64,000 nucleotides of DNA from Caballeronia sp. NK8 (GCF_018408855.1 NZ_AP024323.1:372001-436000); one strand, 5' to 3'; counted from the stretch's first letter, positions 16,827 through 28,342 are shown. Made by a program: numbers and translations. Notes: generated from the sequence alone by a model not told the origin.

Positions 16827-18043
16827 TGAAAAAACGCTGGCAGCACTGCCATGCCGCAACGATGTCCGGCGGCAAGTATTCGGTCATCGAAGACGCCGTG
16901 ATCCTGATCGACGGCGCGCGCATCGAATGGATCGGGCCGCGCGCGGCGGCGCCGGAGACCGGCGATTGCGAGCGTGTCGACCTCGACGGCGCGTGGGTGA
17001 CGCCGGGCCTGATCGATTGCCATACGCATCTCGTGTTCGGCGGCGATCGCAGCGGCGAGTTCGAAGAGCGGCTGCAGGGCGTGAGCTATGCGGAGATCGC
17101 GGCGCGCGGCGGCGGCATCGCGAGCACGGTGCGCGCGACGCGCGAAGCCAGCGAGGACGCCTTGTTCGACACCGCGAAGGCGCGCGCGCTCGGTCTGCTG
17201 CGCGAGGGCGTGACCGCGCTCGAAGTGAAGTCCGGCTACGGGCTCGATCTCGCCAACGAACGCAAGATGCTCGCGGTGGCGCGCCGTCTCGGCGAAGCGC
17301 TGCCGCTCACCGTGCGCGCGACCTGCCTCGCCGCGCACGCGTTGCCGCCCGAGTACGCGAATCGCGCGGATGACTATATCGCCTACGTCTGCGACGAGAT
17401 GCTGCCGGCGCTCGTCGCGGATGGTCTCGTCGATGCCGTCGACGCATTTTGCGAGCACATCGCGTTCTCGACGCAACAGGTCGAACGCGTGTTCCGATGC
17501 GCACGCGATCTGGGCGTGCCCGTGAAACTGCATGCCGAGCAACTGTCGTCCTTGCATGGGTCGACGCTTGCGGCGCGCTATCGGGCATTGTCGGCGGATC
17601 ATCTCGAATACATGACCGAGGACGATGCCGCTGCGATGGCGCAAGCCGGCACCGTCGCGGTGTTGCTGCCGGGCGCGTTTTACATGCTGCGGGAAACGCA
17701 GTTGCCGCCGATCGACGCGCTGCGCCGGCATCACGTGCCGATCGCGCTCGCGAGCGATCTGAACCCGGGCACATCGCCGGCGCTTTCGCTGCGCATGATG
17801 CTCAACATGGGCTGCACGCTGTTTCGGATGACGCCGGAAGAAGCGCTCGCCGGCGTCACGATTCATGCGGCGAAGGCGCTGGGTCTGCAATCCACGCACG
17901 GATCGCTCGAAGCAGGAAAGGCGGCGGATTTCATCGCGTGGAGAATCGGCAGGCCTGCCGAGCTTTCGTACTGGCTTGGCGGGGCGTTGCCGAATCGCGT
18001 CGTGCGCGGCGGCGTGGAGATCGATTTCGCGCGCATCGCCTGA
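16826..18043 (+). CDS. hutI: Imidazolonepropionase
   Basis: The third step of histidine degradation: it hydrolyses imidazolonepropionate to N-formimidoyl-L-glutamate. The 405-residue amidohydrolase carries the metal motif HTH in [16 protein letters not shown], the substrate loop [26 protein letters not shown] and the metal Asp in [10 protein letters not shown]. The ATG (16826) overlaps the hutU stop, so the two are translationally coupled. A hairpin follows the stop. The remaining hut genes lie 17 kb downstream. Confidence 0.97.
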   Translation: MKKRWQHCHAATMSGGKYSVIEDAVILIDGARIEWIGPRAAAPETGDCERVDLDGAWVTPGLIDCHTHLVFGGDRSGEFEERLQGVSYAEIAARGGGIASTVRATREASEDALFDTAKARALGLLREGVTALEVKSGYGLDLANERKMLAVARRLGEALPLTVRATCLAAHALPPEYANRADDYIAYVCDEMLPALVADGLVDAVDAFCEHIAFSTQQVERVFRCARDLGVPVKLHAEQLSSLHGSTLAARYRALSADHLEYMTEDDAAAMAQAGTVAVLLPGAFYMLRETQLPPIDALRRHHVPIALASDLNPGTSPALSLRMMLNMGCTLFRMTPEEALAGVTIHAAKALGLQSTHGSLEAGKAADFIAWRIGRPAELSYWLGGALPNRVVRGGVEIDFARIA

Positions 18044-18044
18044 T

Positions 18045-18074
18045 GAAAAAAGCCTCGTCCAGGGTGGACGAGGC
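18045..18074 (-). terminator. Terminator of the GlsB-like gene
   Basis: GCCTCGTCC (18052-18060) pairs with GGACGAGGC (18066-18074). On the minus strand the stem is followed by six T. It can also form in the hutI transcript on the other strand, but without a T-run there. Confidence 0.75.
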
Positions 18075-18115
18075 GTCTGCCTGAACCCGAACGGGACATG
18101 CTCGGGCGCGGCGTT

Positions 18116-18367
18116 CTAGCTGCGCTTGCGGATCATGCCCCAGACGACGAGCAGGATGATCGCGCCGATCACCGAGGCGATCCACCCGGCCGGTTGCCCC
18201 GGTTGATACCAGCCGAGCGCGCGGCCGACGTAACCGGCGATCAGCGAGCCGGCGATGCCGAGCACGATGGTCATGATCCAGCCCATGTTGTCGTCGCCAG
18301 GCTTGACGGCCCGGGCGATGAGACCAACGACGAGTCCGACGATCAAAGTACCGATGAATGCAAGCAT
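18116..18367 (-). CDS. GlsB/YeaQ/YmgE-family stress membrane protein
   Basis: An 83-residue protein with three hydrophobic segments and the family signature: FIGTLIVGLVVGLIAR near the start, then GWIMTIVLGIAGSLIAGYVG and a last helix (WIASVIGAIILLVVWGM). Members of this transglycosylase-associated family (formerly UPF0410) are small inner-membrane proteins linked to general stress; their mechanism is unknown. ATG 18367 with an upstream AAGGAGC gives the usual length. Transcribed alone, with a terminator. Confidence 0.9.
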   Translation of the reverse strand: MLAFIGTLIVGLVVGLIARAVKPGDDNMGWIMTIVLGIAGSLIAGYVGRALGWYQPGQPAGWIASVIGAIILLVVWGMIRKRS

Positions 18368-18571
18368 GCGGTTGCTCCTTATCAGAGTTTTACGGCTTCT
18401 CGACTGCGTTGCAGATAGATTCCGGACGGTCCCGGTATATCCAAAGTAGCACGGCGCACAGCGTTTGGGTATGACACTGGCCGTTCGGCCAATCCGACGA
18501 GCACGAACGGTGCCGCGAGCACGCGCAAGGTAAAATTCGTCACATTGCCTCATTGCCTGCATTGCTACGAT

Positions 18572-19069
18572 ATGACCGATTCCGACATTTCCTCCACCGA
18601 CGACGCCATCCATGAAGACCGCCTCTGGCGCGACGACGGCTGGACCGCCCGCGTGATCAAGAACGAGGACGACGACGGCTGGGCCGTCGAGATGATTCAG
18701 GCGGGCGAGGCCGAGCCCGCGCTCGTCGGCCCGTGGACGATGGGCCGCGACAAGAAAAACCCGAAACCGCTCGATGCGAACGCGTTTCGCACCCTAGTCA
18801 AGACGGCGTCGGAAGTGTTGCGCCGTCATGAGCAGCAGCGTCACGCGATGCTGCACAAGAACGTGACCATCGACGTGCAAGGCGAAGACATGACCGTTAC
18901 GCTGGAGATCGTTCCGGATGACGACGATCCGTACGCCAACCTCAAGGCTTTCGACGCATACGGCACCCAGCTCGCGCACGTGCGCGTTTCGCCTGCGTTC
19001 AAGCTCACCAAGGCGAGCGCGGAGCGCTGGGCCGGGAACGATTTCGCCAAGCCGAGCGCGGGCGGCTGA
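18572..19069 (+). CDS. Conserved hypothetical acidic protein
   Basis: A 165-residue cytoplasmic protein that I do not recognise by family. It begins MTDSDISSTDDAIHEDRLWR, has a compact alpha/beta first half (GWTARVIKNEDDDGWAVEMI) and a helix with HEQQRHAMLHK. It then has a beta-rich stretch and a C terminus with AHVRVSPAFKLTKASAERW. Coding bias is strong and there are no membrane segments. ATG 18572 is preferred over an upstream frame. It converges on the OmpA-like gene across an inverted repeat. Confidence 0.7.
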   Translation: MTDSDISSTDDAIHEDRLWRDDGWTARVIKNEDDDGWAVEMIQAGEAEPALVGPWTMGRDKKNPKPLDANAFRTLVKTASEVLRRHEQQRHAMLHKNVTIDVQGEDMTVTLEIVPDDDDPYANLKAFDAYGTQLAHVRVSPAFKLTKASAERWAGNDFAKPSAGG

Positions 19070-19096
19070 GCTGCGCTGAAAGCGCGTGTGCAAATG

Positions 19097-19127
19097 AAAA
19101 CGCCGTCGCGTTTGGGCGCGACGGCGT
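19097..19127 (-). terminator. Terminator of the DUF937-OmpA gene
   Basis: ACGCCGTCGCG (19100-19110) pairs perfectly with CGCGACGGCGT (19117-19127) around TTTGGG. The minus strand continues with TTTT. It lies between two convergent genes and may serve both. Confidence 0.75.
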
Positions 19128-19156
19128 GGTAACGAATAGCGAGAACCGGACTGGCG

Positions 19157-20977
19157 TCAGCCTTTCTTGACGACGAACGCAATTCGTCGATTCGCGAAAC
19201 GACCGCTCGCGGTTTCGTTGTCGGCGACCGGATTGGCGTCGCCGTAACCTGATGCGCTGAGCGACTGCGGCGGCACGCCGTTGCGCACCAGGAATCCGCG
19301 AACCGCCTGAGCGCGTTCCTTCGACACTTCCAGTTTCGCCGCGGCCGTGCCTTGCGCATCCGAATAGCCGGCGACTTCCAGCTTCACCATGGAACCCTTG
19401 GCCGCGCAGCTCTTGAGCAATTGCGCCGTCTCGCCGAGCGTGGCGTACGCACTTTCCGGCACCTGCGCGCTCGAGCGCGCGAAATTGACGACCTGAAGGT
19501 CGAGCACGCGGGTGAGTTTTTTGCCAGAGCAGGGCGTGTCCGTGGCGAGCAGGCTCTTCATCGCGCTGCGAAAGGATTGCGTTGCGCTGGCGACAGCGCC
19601 GTCCACGTCGAACGCAGCAACCTGGAACATGCCGCCGAGCGTGTTTTTGAGGCGATCGGTCCAGCCGAGCTTTGCATTCGCCGCAGTGCCGCTCAGTTCC
19701 ACTTTCGAGCCGCTGATCTTGGCTTCCGCGCCAGGCACGGCCATGAGCGGAAAGAAGTCGTTCAGGCGCGAGAGCCAGGGGGCCGGCCGCGTTTGCGGAA
19801 CGACGGAAATGTCCGCGCTGAAGGCTTTGCCGAAGCGCGCTGTCATCGCGTCGAGCAGATGCTTCTTCTCCGCTTCCGTGCCGACTGTCGCCTCGACGGC
19901 CGGAACGCCCGTTGTGTTGACGTTGAACAGCAACTGCGCATCTTTCCAGGCGGCGGTCTCGATCGTCGGTGCAGGAGTGGTCTCCGCAGGCGCCGCCGTT
20001 GCGGCCGGCGTATCGACGGTAGCGGACGCGACGACCGGCGTAATGTCCGCAGCCTGCGTGCTCAGCGGTGCGGGTGATGAAGCCGGCGTCGACACGTTCG
20101 TGACTGGTTGGGTGGCCGGCGCGGCGCTCAGATCGACGCTATCGCTGTGCGTGAAGCCGCGGTAGTAGACCAGCGCGAGAATCACCGCCAGCACGGCGAA
20201 GAGCAGCCAGATCCACTTGTTCGAACGTGTCGGCGCGGGTTTGCGTACCGGTGCGCGCATCGGCGGCGTTGTCGGTGCGGGAGGCGTGGGCGCGGAAACG
20301 GGCGCGCTTTGCGCGGCCACTTTCACGATGGGCTCGGGCGGCGCGACCGCCACGGCGACATCGGCATCCATGCGCGCTTCCAGGCTCGACGCGACGGTAT
20401 CGAGCCGCGGCGTGATGCAACTGGTGAAGCCTTCGGTATTGCCGACGCCGATGGCCGCCGCGACCGCGTTCGACATCGATCCGTTGATCTCGCCGACCTG
20501 GTCGCGCAACAGCTTGGGCACTTGCGGCAAGCCCCATTGTGCGAGCAGGAAGTGCCGCTTCATGATGCCAAAGAGCACGGCGGCGACGATGCCCGCGAGC
20601 GAAGACGTGGCTTGCGTGGGAACGCCGGTTTCAGCCGAAACGGCGTCGCTCAGCGCATCGACGCGGTGACCCGTTGCGAGCGCGGCGAGCGAATGGCCGT
20701 TGACTTCGAGTTGCTTGAGTCCGCCGGTCGTCGCGATCAGCTTCGTGAACTGGTCGACGATATACGCGTTGGTCTCCGGCTGCATGATGACGGAATACAC
20801 CGACTGCGATCCGGGCACGAGCGTCGCCCGGTCCATCAGCGACGCGACGAGTCCCGGCGCGATGCGGGCCGCCAGTTGCCGGACGATTTGCCCCGGGATG
20901 CCGAACTGTTGCGACAACTGTTCCGCGATGTTTTCCGAGATCGCGGCATTGACCGCCTGAACCAGATTGATGCTCAT
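19157..20977 (-). CDS. Membrane-anchored OmpA-family protein with N-terminal DUF937-like domain
   Basis: A 606-residue protein with an unusual order. A DUF937-like helical domain (about 1-180: QQFGIPGQIVRQLAARIAPG) is followed by a Pro/Ala linker (210-250), one TM helix (about 254-271: WIWLLFAVLAVILALV) and a long Ser/Thr/Ala/Pro linker. A BON-like region (about 345-480) and an OmpA peptidoglycan-binding domain (about 500-606: VNFARSSAQVPESAY, VAGYSDAQGTAAAKLEVSKE, GYGDANPV, NRRIAFVVKK) end the protein. With no signal peptide, the N terminus should be cytoplasmic and the OmpA part periplasmic. It may link the inner membrane to the cell wall. It is a single-gene unit with its own terminator. 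Confidence 0.85.
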   Translation of the reverse strand: MSINLVQAVNAAISENIAEQLSQQFGIPGQIVRQLAARIAPGLVASLMDRATLVPGSQSVYSVIMQPETNAYIVDQFTKLIATTGGLKQLEVNGHSLAALATGHRVDALSDAVSAETGVPTQATSSLAGIVAAVLFGIMKRHFLLAQWGLPQVPKLLRDQVGEINGSMSNAVAAAIGVGNTEGFTSCITPRLDTVASSLEARMDADVAVAVAPPEPIVKVAAQSAPVSAPTPPAPTTPPMRAPVRKPAPTRSNKWIWLLFAVLAVILALVYYRGFTHSDSVDLSAAPATQPVTNVSTPASSPAPLSTQAADITPVVASATVDTPAATAAPAETTPAPTIETAAWKDAQLLFNVNTTGVPAVEATVGTEAEKKHLLDAMTARFGKAFSADISVVPQTRPAPWLSRLNDFFPLMAVPGAEAKISGSKVELSGTAANAKLGWTDRLKNTLGGMFQVAAFDVDGAVASATQSFRSAMKSLLATDTPCSGKKLTRVLDLQVVNFARSSAQVPESAYATLGETAQLLKSCAAKGSMVKLEVAGYSDAQGTAAAKLEVSKERAQAVRGFLVRNGVPPQSLSASGYGDANPVADNETASGRFANRRIAFVVKKG

Positions 20978-21114
20978 CGACTGACTTTCCTTTCTACATG
21001 AACGCTTAACGCGAGCGCAATTGTGTAGCGGATTCTACTTGCACAGTTATCCTAAAAATATATCTGCAAAATTCTTTACGAAAACGGTGCGTCGATGCGA
21101 CTGGCGTTGCGTTT

Positions 21115-21351
21115 TCAGCGCGCGCGAAGACTCACATCCGAGAAGAATTTGCGAATACGCTTACCCGCCATGGCGAGCCATGAGGGTTCTGCGGGCGCGG
21201 GATCGTTGCCGTTCACGGAGAGCGCGACGAGCGACAGCATGGAGCGAGGAGGGATGAGCGTGCGGTACGATGCGTCGAGCGGCGACGTCCACGCACAGGT
21301 GCGGCAATCGTGCATCGTGCACGTATTGCAGGGAGGTTGATTGCGGTTCAT
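21115..21351 (-). CDS. Small Cys-rich hypothetical protein
   Basis: A possible 78-residue protein with a compact cysteine cluster near its start (CNTCTMHDCRTC, CxxCx4CxxC), which could bind a metal. AAAGGGG lies 6 bases before ATG 21351, a good ribosome site. The remainder has no recognised domain. The composition is less biased than in neighbouring genes, and an overlapping plus-strand frame exists, so this call is tentative. It stands alone between the OmpA-like gene and the YciI gene. Confidence 0.4.
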   Translation of the reverse strand: MNRNQPPCNTCTMHDCRTCAWTSPLDASYRTLIPPRSMLSLVALSVNGNDPAPAEPSWLAMAGKRIRKFFSDVSLRAR

Positions 21352-21500
21352 GGCGGACCCCTTTACGAGTATCCGCACATCATCGACGATGCGCTATCGT
21401 AAGGCGATCAGACGGTTCCGATTGAACTCTTGAATTCTCGATCTCAAAAATAGGACAGACTAGCTGGCGGCCATCCATCGTTCACTGAAAGGAGACAGCA

Positions 21501-21797
21501 ATGCATTACCTGTTGATTTACGACCTCTGTGCGGACTATCTGGAGCGCCGCGCGCAATTTCGCGACGCGCATCTGGCCCTCGCGTGGGCGGCGGTGGAGC
21601 GCGGCGACATCGTGCTTGCGGGCGCGCTCGACGCCCCCGCCGATCGCGCGATGCTGTTGTTTCACAGCGAGTCGCCCGCCGCCGCGGAAGACTTCGCGAA
21701 GCATGACCCGTATGTGACGAATGGGCTGGTGGAACGCTGGGAAGTGCGCAAGTGGAACACGGTCGTGGGCGCGAGTGCGGCCACGCCCGTGCGATAG
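21501..21797 (+). CDS. YciI-family protein
   Basis: A 98-residue single-domain protein of the YciI/YCII dimeric alpha-beta barrel family: MHYLLIYDLCADYLERRAQF, then the conserved His in RDAHLALAWAA, GDIVLAGALD and DFAKHDPYVTNGLVERWEV, including the usual catalytic-type His-Asp pair (KHDPY). Relatives act as small dehalogenase-like or unknown enzymes; the exact reaction is not known. GAAAGGAGACAGCA gives a strong ribosome site before ATG 21501. It converges on a LysR gene 20 bp away. Confidence 0.85.
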   Translation: MHYLLIYDLCADYLERRAQFRDAHLALAWAAVERGDIVLAGALDAPADRAMLLFHSESPAAAEDFAKHDPYVTNGLVERWEVRKWNTVVGASAATPVR

Positions 21798-21817
21798 CGA
21801 AGCAGAAAGCGAAACGA

Positions 21818-22810
21818 TCACGCGTCGGCGGTTTCTTCCTCGGGACGGTCCCGGCGCGATGGACCGCGACGCTGAGCCGAGCGATACAGACTCGTCAGCG
21901 TGTCGTCGAGCTGCTGCGAACGCTCGAACAGCGCCGCGAGCCAGTCGACGAACACCGACACGCGCGGCGTCGCCTGACGGCTTTTCAGAAACGCCACCGA
22001 GACTTTGAGCGGCGGCGATTTCCATTGCGGCAGCACTTCGCGCAGTTGTCCCGAGCGCAGATAAGACTGCGCCGCGATGCGCAGCGGCTGAATCAGCCCG
22101 AGCCCTTCGACGCCGCATGCGAGATACGCGTGTTCGTCGGCGACCTGCACGAAGCCGCGCATTTTCATCGTGACGGGCTCGCCATCGACATCGAAATCGA
22201 AATCGGCGGGGCGGCCGCTTTTCTCCGAAACGCAATTGACCGCGACGTGCTGCGCGAGCTCGTCGAGCGTTTGCGGCATGCCGTGCTTGTCCAGATATGC
22301 GGGACTCGCGCACGTCACCTGTTCGAGCATGCCGAGGCGGCGCGCGATCAGGCCCGAATCGGGCAGTTCGCCGAGTTGCACACTGCAATCGACGCCTTCG
22401 CCGACCAGATCGACATTGCGATTGCCGATGCCGATCGACAGCTCGATCTGCGGATAGCGTGCATGAAACTCCGGCAGCGCGGGCACGACGATCGATGTCG
22501 CGACGGTGTCGGGCATTTCGACGCGCAGCCGTCCGCGCAGGCGCTCCTCGCCCGCGCCGAAACCGGATTCGAGTTCGTCGATGTCGGCGAGGATCTGCGC
22601 GCAACGCTCGTAGTACGCGGCACCATCGACGGTGAGATTCAGGCGCCGCGTCGTGCGTGCGAGCAATTGCACGCCGACTAGCGCTTCGAGTTGTTGCACG
22701 GTCGTCGAAACACTCGCGCGCGGCATGCCAAGCGACTCGGCTGCACGCGTGAAGCTGTTCGTATCGACGACACGCGTGAAGACACGCATGGCATGGACGC
22801 GATCGATCAC
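21818..22810 (-). CDS. LysR-family transcriptional regulator
   Basis: A 330-residue LysR regulator of the DsdC/AaeR-like (CrgA-type) branch: HTH at about 1-62 (MRVFTRVVDTNSFTRAAESL, then PRASVSTTVQQLEALVGVQL) and an effector domain (about 90-295). The tail is Arg/Glu-rich. I chose GTG 22810 (VIDRVHAMRVF) because TAAAGGGAAAG precedes it and the HTH then begins normally; the upstream open frame is not protein-like. The neighbour on the 3' side is yciI (convergent). The target genes are unknown. Confidence 0.88.
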   Translation of the reverse strand: MIDRVHAMRVFTRVVDTNSFTRAAESLGMPRASVSTTVQQLEALVGVQLLARTTRRLNLTVDGAAYYERCAQILADIDELESGFGAGEERLRGRLRVEMPDTVATSIVVPALPEFHARYPQIELSIGIGNRNVDLVGEGVDCSVQLGELPDSGLIARRLGMLEQVTCASPAYLDKHGMPQTLDELAQHVAVNCVSEKSGRPADFDFDVDGEPVTMKMRGFVQVADEHAYLACGVEGLGLIQPLRIAAQSYLRSGQLREVLPQWKSPPLKVSVAFLKSRQATPRVSVFVDWLAALFERSQQLDDTLTSLYRSAQRRGPSRRDRPEEETADA

Positions 22811-22988
22811 GTTGTGCTTTCCCTTTATGACGATTGAGTGGCGATGCGCGGAAAAAAGCGATTCCACCGCGGCTATGAAGCTGCGGAAAAAAGGCGCATC
22901 GGCGATGGTTAGATCGTACGGACGGGAAGCGTCAACGTGAATACACAAAAGTGGAGGATTCTTGCCTGATTCTTTTTGACGGAAAGAA

Positions 22989-24254
22989 TCACAGCGTGGG
23001 CATTTCGCCGCGCAGGCGGCCCACGAAACCGTTCATGTCCGCGCCCGAAGGCGCCTGATACAGCCTCAGGCCCATCTCGGGAAGGATCGACAGCAGATGA
23101 TCGAAGACATCGCCCTGAATGCGCTCGTATTGCGTCCACGCGGTCGTCGCGGTGAAGCAGTACACCTCCACCGGGATACCCTGCGATTCCGGCTCCATCA
23201 TGCGCACCATGATCGCCATGTCCTGGCGAATCTCCGGATGACGCTGCAGATAAGCCAGCCCGTACGCGCGGAACGTGCCGATATTCGTGAGGCGCCGCCG
23301 GTTCGCGGGCTCGTTGGCCAGTTCGCCGAGATTGCGGTTGGCCTGCTCGACTTCCGTCTGCTTCTGCTCCAGATAATCGTGCAGCAGGCGAAAGCGCTTC
23401 AGACGCGCGGTTTCCTCGTCGGAAAGAAAGCGCACGCATTGCGCGTCGATGCGCAAGGTGCGCTTGATGCGCCGCCCGCCCGATTCGAACATGTGCCGGT
23501 AATTGCGGTAGCTCTCGGAAAAGAGCTTGTAGGTAGGCACCGTGGTCACGGTGTTGTCCCAGTTCTGCACCTTGACCGTGTGCAGCGCGATGTCCTTCAC
23601 GAAGCCATCGGCGGCGGCTTGCGGCATTTCGATCCAGTCGCCGATGCGCAGCATGTCGTTCGAGGTGAGTTGCGTGCTGGCTACCAGCGACAGCAAGGTG
23701 TCCTTGAACACGAGCAGCAGCACGGCGGACAGCGCGCCGAGACCGGACAGCATCCAGAGCGGCGAACGGTCGATGAGAATCGACAGCACGAGCACGCCGC
23801 ACACGAGCGCGAGCCCCAGCTTGCCGATCTGGATATAGCCTTTGATGGAGCGCGTCTGCGCTTCCTTGCTTTCCGCATAGACGTCCTGCCACGCCGACAG
23901 CGCGCTGCCCGCGGCGAAGAAAATGCAGACCCACGCGCCGCCGTGCGCGATGCGGCCGATGACCGTGGCCCAGTGGCCGATGCGCGGCACTTCGTCGATA
24001 CCGAGCGCAACGGTCGCGAACGGCACCGCATACCAGAGCCGGTGATACGCCCGATGCTTGATGAACGCGCGATCCCACTTCTGATGCCCGGCCAGCACGA
24101 GCAGTCGATGCGCGACATACAGCACGATGCGCGCGACCACCCATTGCACGAAGATCGCGATCAGCGCGAGCGCGACGAGGCCCGCGATCAGTTGTAACCA
24201 CGGATGAGCGGCGAGTTGTTGCGGCAGCGGATCGGGAAGGAAGTCGAAATTCAT
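22989..24254 (-). CDS. Mechanosensitive channel, MscS superfamily (YbdG/MscM-like)
   Basis: This 421-residue inner-membrane protein has five hydrophobic segments (about 20-40, 70-90, 103-118, 145-165 and 168-190). The last is the pore-lining TM3 (LSGLGALSAVLLLVFKDTLL), followed by the MscS beta domain (GDWIEMP, VQNWDNTVTTVPTYKLF). The soluble C-terminal region with RRIKRTLRID and ESQGIPVEVYCF is typical of YbdG, the E. coli miniconductance channel. It would release solutes on osmotic downshock. No Shine-Dalgarno sequence precedes ATG 24254. An AT-rich hairpin (22968-22990) overlaps the stop. Confidence 0.92.
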   Translation of the reverse strand: MNFDFLPDPLPQQLAAHPWLQLIAGLVALALIAIFVQWVVARIVLYVAHRLLVLAGHQKWDRAFIKHRAYHRLWYAVPFATVALGIDEVPRIGHWATVIGRIAHGGAWVCIFFAAGSALSAWQDVYAESKEAQTRSIKGYIQIGKLGLALVCGVLVLSILIDRSPLWMLSGLGALSAVLLLVFKDTLLSLVASTQLTSNDMLRIGDWIEMPQAAADGFVKDIALHTVKVQNWDNTVTTVPTYKLFSESYRNYRHMFESGGRRIKRTLRIDAQCVRFLSDEETARLKRFRLLHDYLEQKQTEVEQANRNLGELANEPANRRRLTNIGTFRAYGLAYLQRHPEIRQDMAIMVRMMEPESQGIPVEVYCFTATTAWTQYERIQGDVFDHLLSILPEMGLRLYQAPSGADMNGFVGRLRGEMPTL

Positions 24255-24461
24255 AGGGGACTGGGGAGCACTCAGGACGCGCGTTTGTATCGCGATGCGT
24301 CACGTATTGTGCATGATCGTGCCGCTCCGGTGCATCGGACGAGGCTCACTTGCGCGTCTTATCGAAAACCCGAGTTCGATGAAAATGAATTTTTTTTGAG
24401 CGGCTTTTCGAGTAAATATACTTTCATCGCGTGTCATCGCAACGAGAGCGCAGCGCATTCC

Positions 24462-25436
24462 ATGTCCCGTTCCCTATCGGTTCGTGCGCCGGCGAGCGCA
24501 GACGATCTGATCGCCGCGCGCATCGCCGCGGCCATGCCGACGCTCACGCCCATCCATCGGCGCATGGGTGCATTCGTGCTGGCGAACCTGTTTCGCTCGG
24601 CGACCATGCGTATCGACGAACTGGCGGGCGCGGTGGGCGCGTCGGTGGCGACGGCGAACCGTTTTGCGCGCGCGCTCGGCTTCTCCGGCTATCCGTCGTT
24701 TCGCGAGGCGCTCGTGCGCGGTTTCGAGGCGACCATCGCGCCGGTCGAGCGCTTGCGCACCGCGCTCGAATCGCCGGCGAGCGGCGCGGAGGTGTTCGAT
24801 GCATCGCTTGCGCAGGCGGCGGCGAATCTGCGTCTTGCTCAAACCTCCGTCGATGGCGCGAAGGCCGAGACAATCGTCGATACGATTCTCGCCGCGCCGC
24901 GCGTCTTCACGATCGGCTACGGCGCGAGCGCCTTTCTGGCCGGGCTGCTGGAGCACGGGCTCACGCCGTATTGCGCGAACGTGCAGTCGCTCGCGTTGAT
25001 GGGCGGACCGTCGCACGCCGCGCGGCGGCTCTTCACGGCGGCGCGCGGCGATGTGCTGATCGCGATCGCGTTCCCGCGTTATGTCGACGACACCATCACG
25101 CTCGCGCAGCTCGCGCGCGATCACGGCCTGCGTGTCGTCGCGCTCACGGACAGCGCCGCGTCGCCGCTCGCGCAGGTCGCGGATCTCGTGCTCGCGATCC
25201 GCGCCGAACGCCGGCTCGCGGCGAATTGCGACACGGCGGTGCTGGCCGTCATCGAAGCGCTGTGCGATGCGGTCGCGCACCGGGCCAAGCGCTCGGTCGA
25301 GGCGGCATCGGGATTGACCGAATTCGTCTTGCCCTGGCTCGTCGCGCCTTCTTTGCCGAAAGAAGCGCACGCGGTTCAGGCAACGCGCCGCACCACTGCG
25401 AAACGACACACTCATACGGAATCGCGCAAGTCATGA
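24462..25436 (+). CDS. RpiR/MurR-family transcriptional regulator
   Basis: A 324-residue regulator: an N-terminal HTH_6 domain (about 25-100: LTPIHRRMGAFVLANLF, then SVATANRFARALGFSGYPSF) and a SIS sugar-isomerase-like domain (about 130-265: VFTIGYGASAFLAGLLE, GDVLIAIAFPRYVDDTI). The SIS fold usually senses phosphosugars, which is notable for a peptide-use operon. The start 24462 is the first ATG giving the full HTH. Its stop overlaps the ATG of iaaA, so it heads and probably autoregulates the operon, through the 207-bp AT-rich region upstream. Confidence 0.9.
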   Translation: MSRSLSVRAPASADDLIAARIAAAMPTLTPIHRRMGAFVLANLFRSATMRIDELAGAVGASVATANRFARALGFSGYPSFREALVRGFEATIAPVERLRTALESPASGAEVFDASLAQAAANLRLAQTSVDGAKAETIVDTILAAPRVFTIGYGASAFLAGLLEHGLTPYCANVQSLALMGGPSHAARRLFTAARGDVLIAIAFPRYVDDTITLAQLARDHGLRVVALTDSAASPLAQVADLVLAIRAERRLAANCDTAVLAVIEALCDAVAHRAKRSVEAASGLTEFVLPWLVAPSLPKEAHAVQATRRTTAKRHTHTESRKS

Positions 25437-26412
25437 ACGCCACACCAGTCATCGCCATTCACGGCGGCGCGGGCACGATCGTGCGCCACGCGATGAACGC
25501 CGAAGCCGAAGCGCGTTATCACGCGGCGCTGACGGACATCCTGAGCGCGGCGCAACGCGTGCTCGCCGATGGCGGCAGCGCGCTCGATGCCGTCACCGAA
25601 GCCGTGCGCCTGCTCGAAGACTGTCCGCTCTTCAACGCGGGCCACGGCGCGGTGTTCACGGCGGCGGGCACGCATGAACTGGACGCTTCGGTGATGGACG
25701 GCGCGACGCTCGAAGCCGGCGCGATCAGTTGCGTGACGCGCGTGAAGAATCCCGTGCTCGCGGCGCGTCGTGTGCTCGACGTGAGCGATCACGTCATGTT
25801 CACGGGGCCGGGCGCGGAAGCGTTCGCGGCGGCGCAAGGTCTCGAATTCGTCGATCCGTCGTACTTCTACACGGAGGCACGCCATCAGCAATGGCTCAAC
25901 GCGCGCGGCACCTCGGGCACGATGCTCGATCACGACGCGATGACGAAGTTCGCCTTCTCGAATGATCCGCGCGATCCCATCGATCCCATCGATCCCGACA
26001 AGAAGTTCGGCACGGTCGGCGCGGTCGCGCTCGATGCCAACGGCCATCTCGCGGCAGCGACGTCGACAGGCGGCATAACCAACAAGCAGGCTGGCCGCGT
26101 CGGCGATGCGCCGCTGATCGGCGCGGGCTGCTACGCGAACGACGCGACCTGCGCGGTTTCGACCACCGGTACCGGCGAGATGTTCATCCGCATGCTCGCG
26201 GCGTACGACGTGTCGGCGCAAATGGAATATCGCGGGGTATCGCTGGAAGACGCATCGAACGATGTCGTGATGACCAGGCTGCCACGCATCGAAGGGCGCG
26301 GCGGACTCGTCGCTGTCGATGCGAAGGGCAATGTCGTGCTGCCGTTCAACACGGAAGGCATGTATCGCGGCTTCGCGCGCGTGGGCGAAGCGCCCGTCAC
26401 GGCGATCTATCG

Positions 26413-26416
<4 letters not shown>
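25433..26416 (+). CDS. iaaA: Isoaspartyl peptidase / L-asparaginase (Ntn hydrolase)
   Basis: A plant-type asparaginase that cuts isoaspartyl dipeptides and asparagine. The 327-residue precursor begins [11 protein letters not shown], has [12 protein letters not shown] and is expected to cleave itself before Thr194 in [12 protein letters not shown]; the second half carries [16 protein letters not shown] and [22 protein letters not shown] acidic linker precedes the cleavage site. ATG 25433 overlaps the rpiR stop, and the gene's TGA overlaps gsiA. The order iaaA-gsiABCD is the same as in E. coli, supporting a role in using peptides imported by Gsi. Confidence 0.95.
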
Positions 26417-28311
<1,895 letters not shown>

Positions 28312-28342
28312 TAACACCATAACGTCATAAGGAGTCCAACGA

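Noticed and set aside
22968..22990. Terminator after the mechanosensitive channel gene
   Set aside because: The GATTCTTT/AAAGAATC stem is AT-rich, overlaps the stop codon and has no proper T-run.
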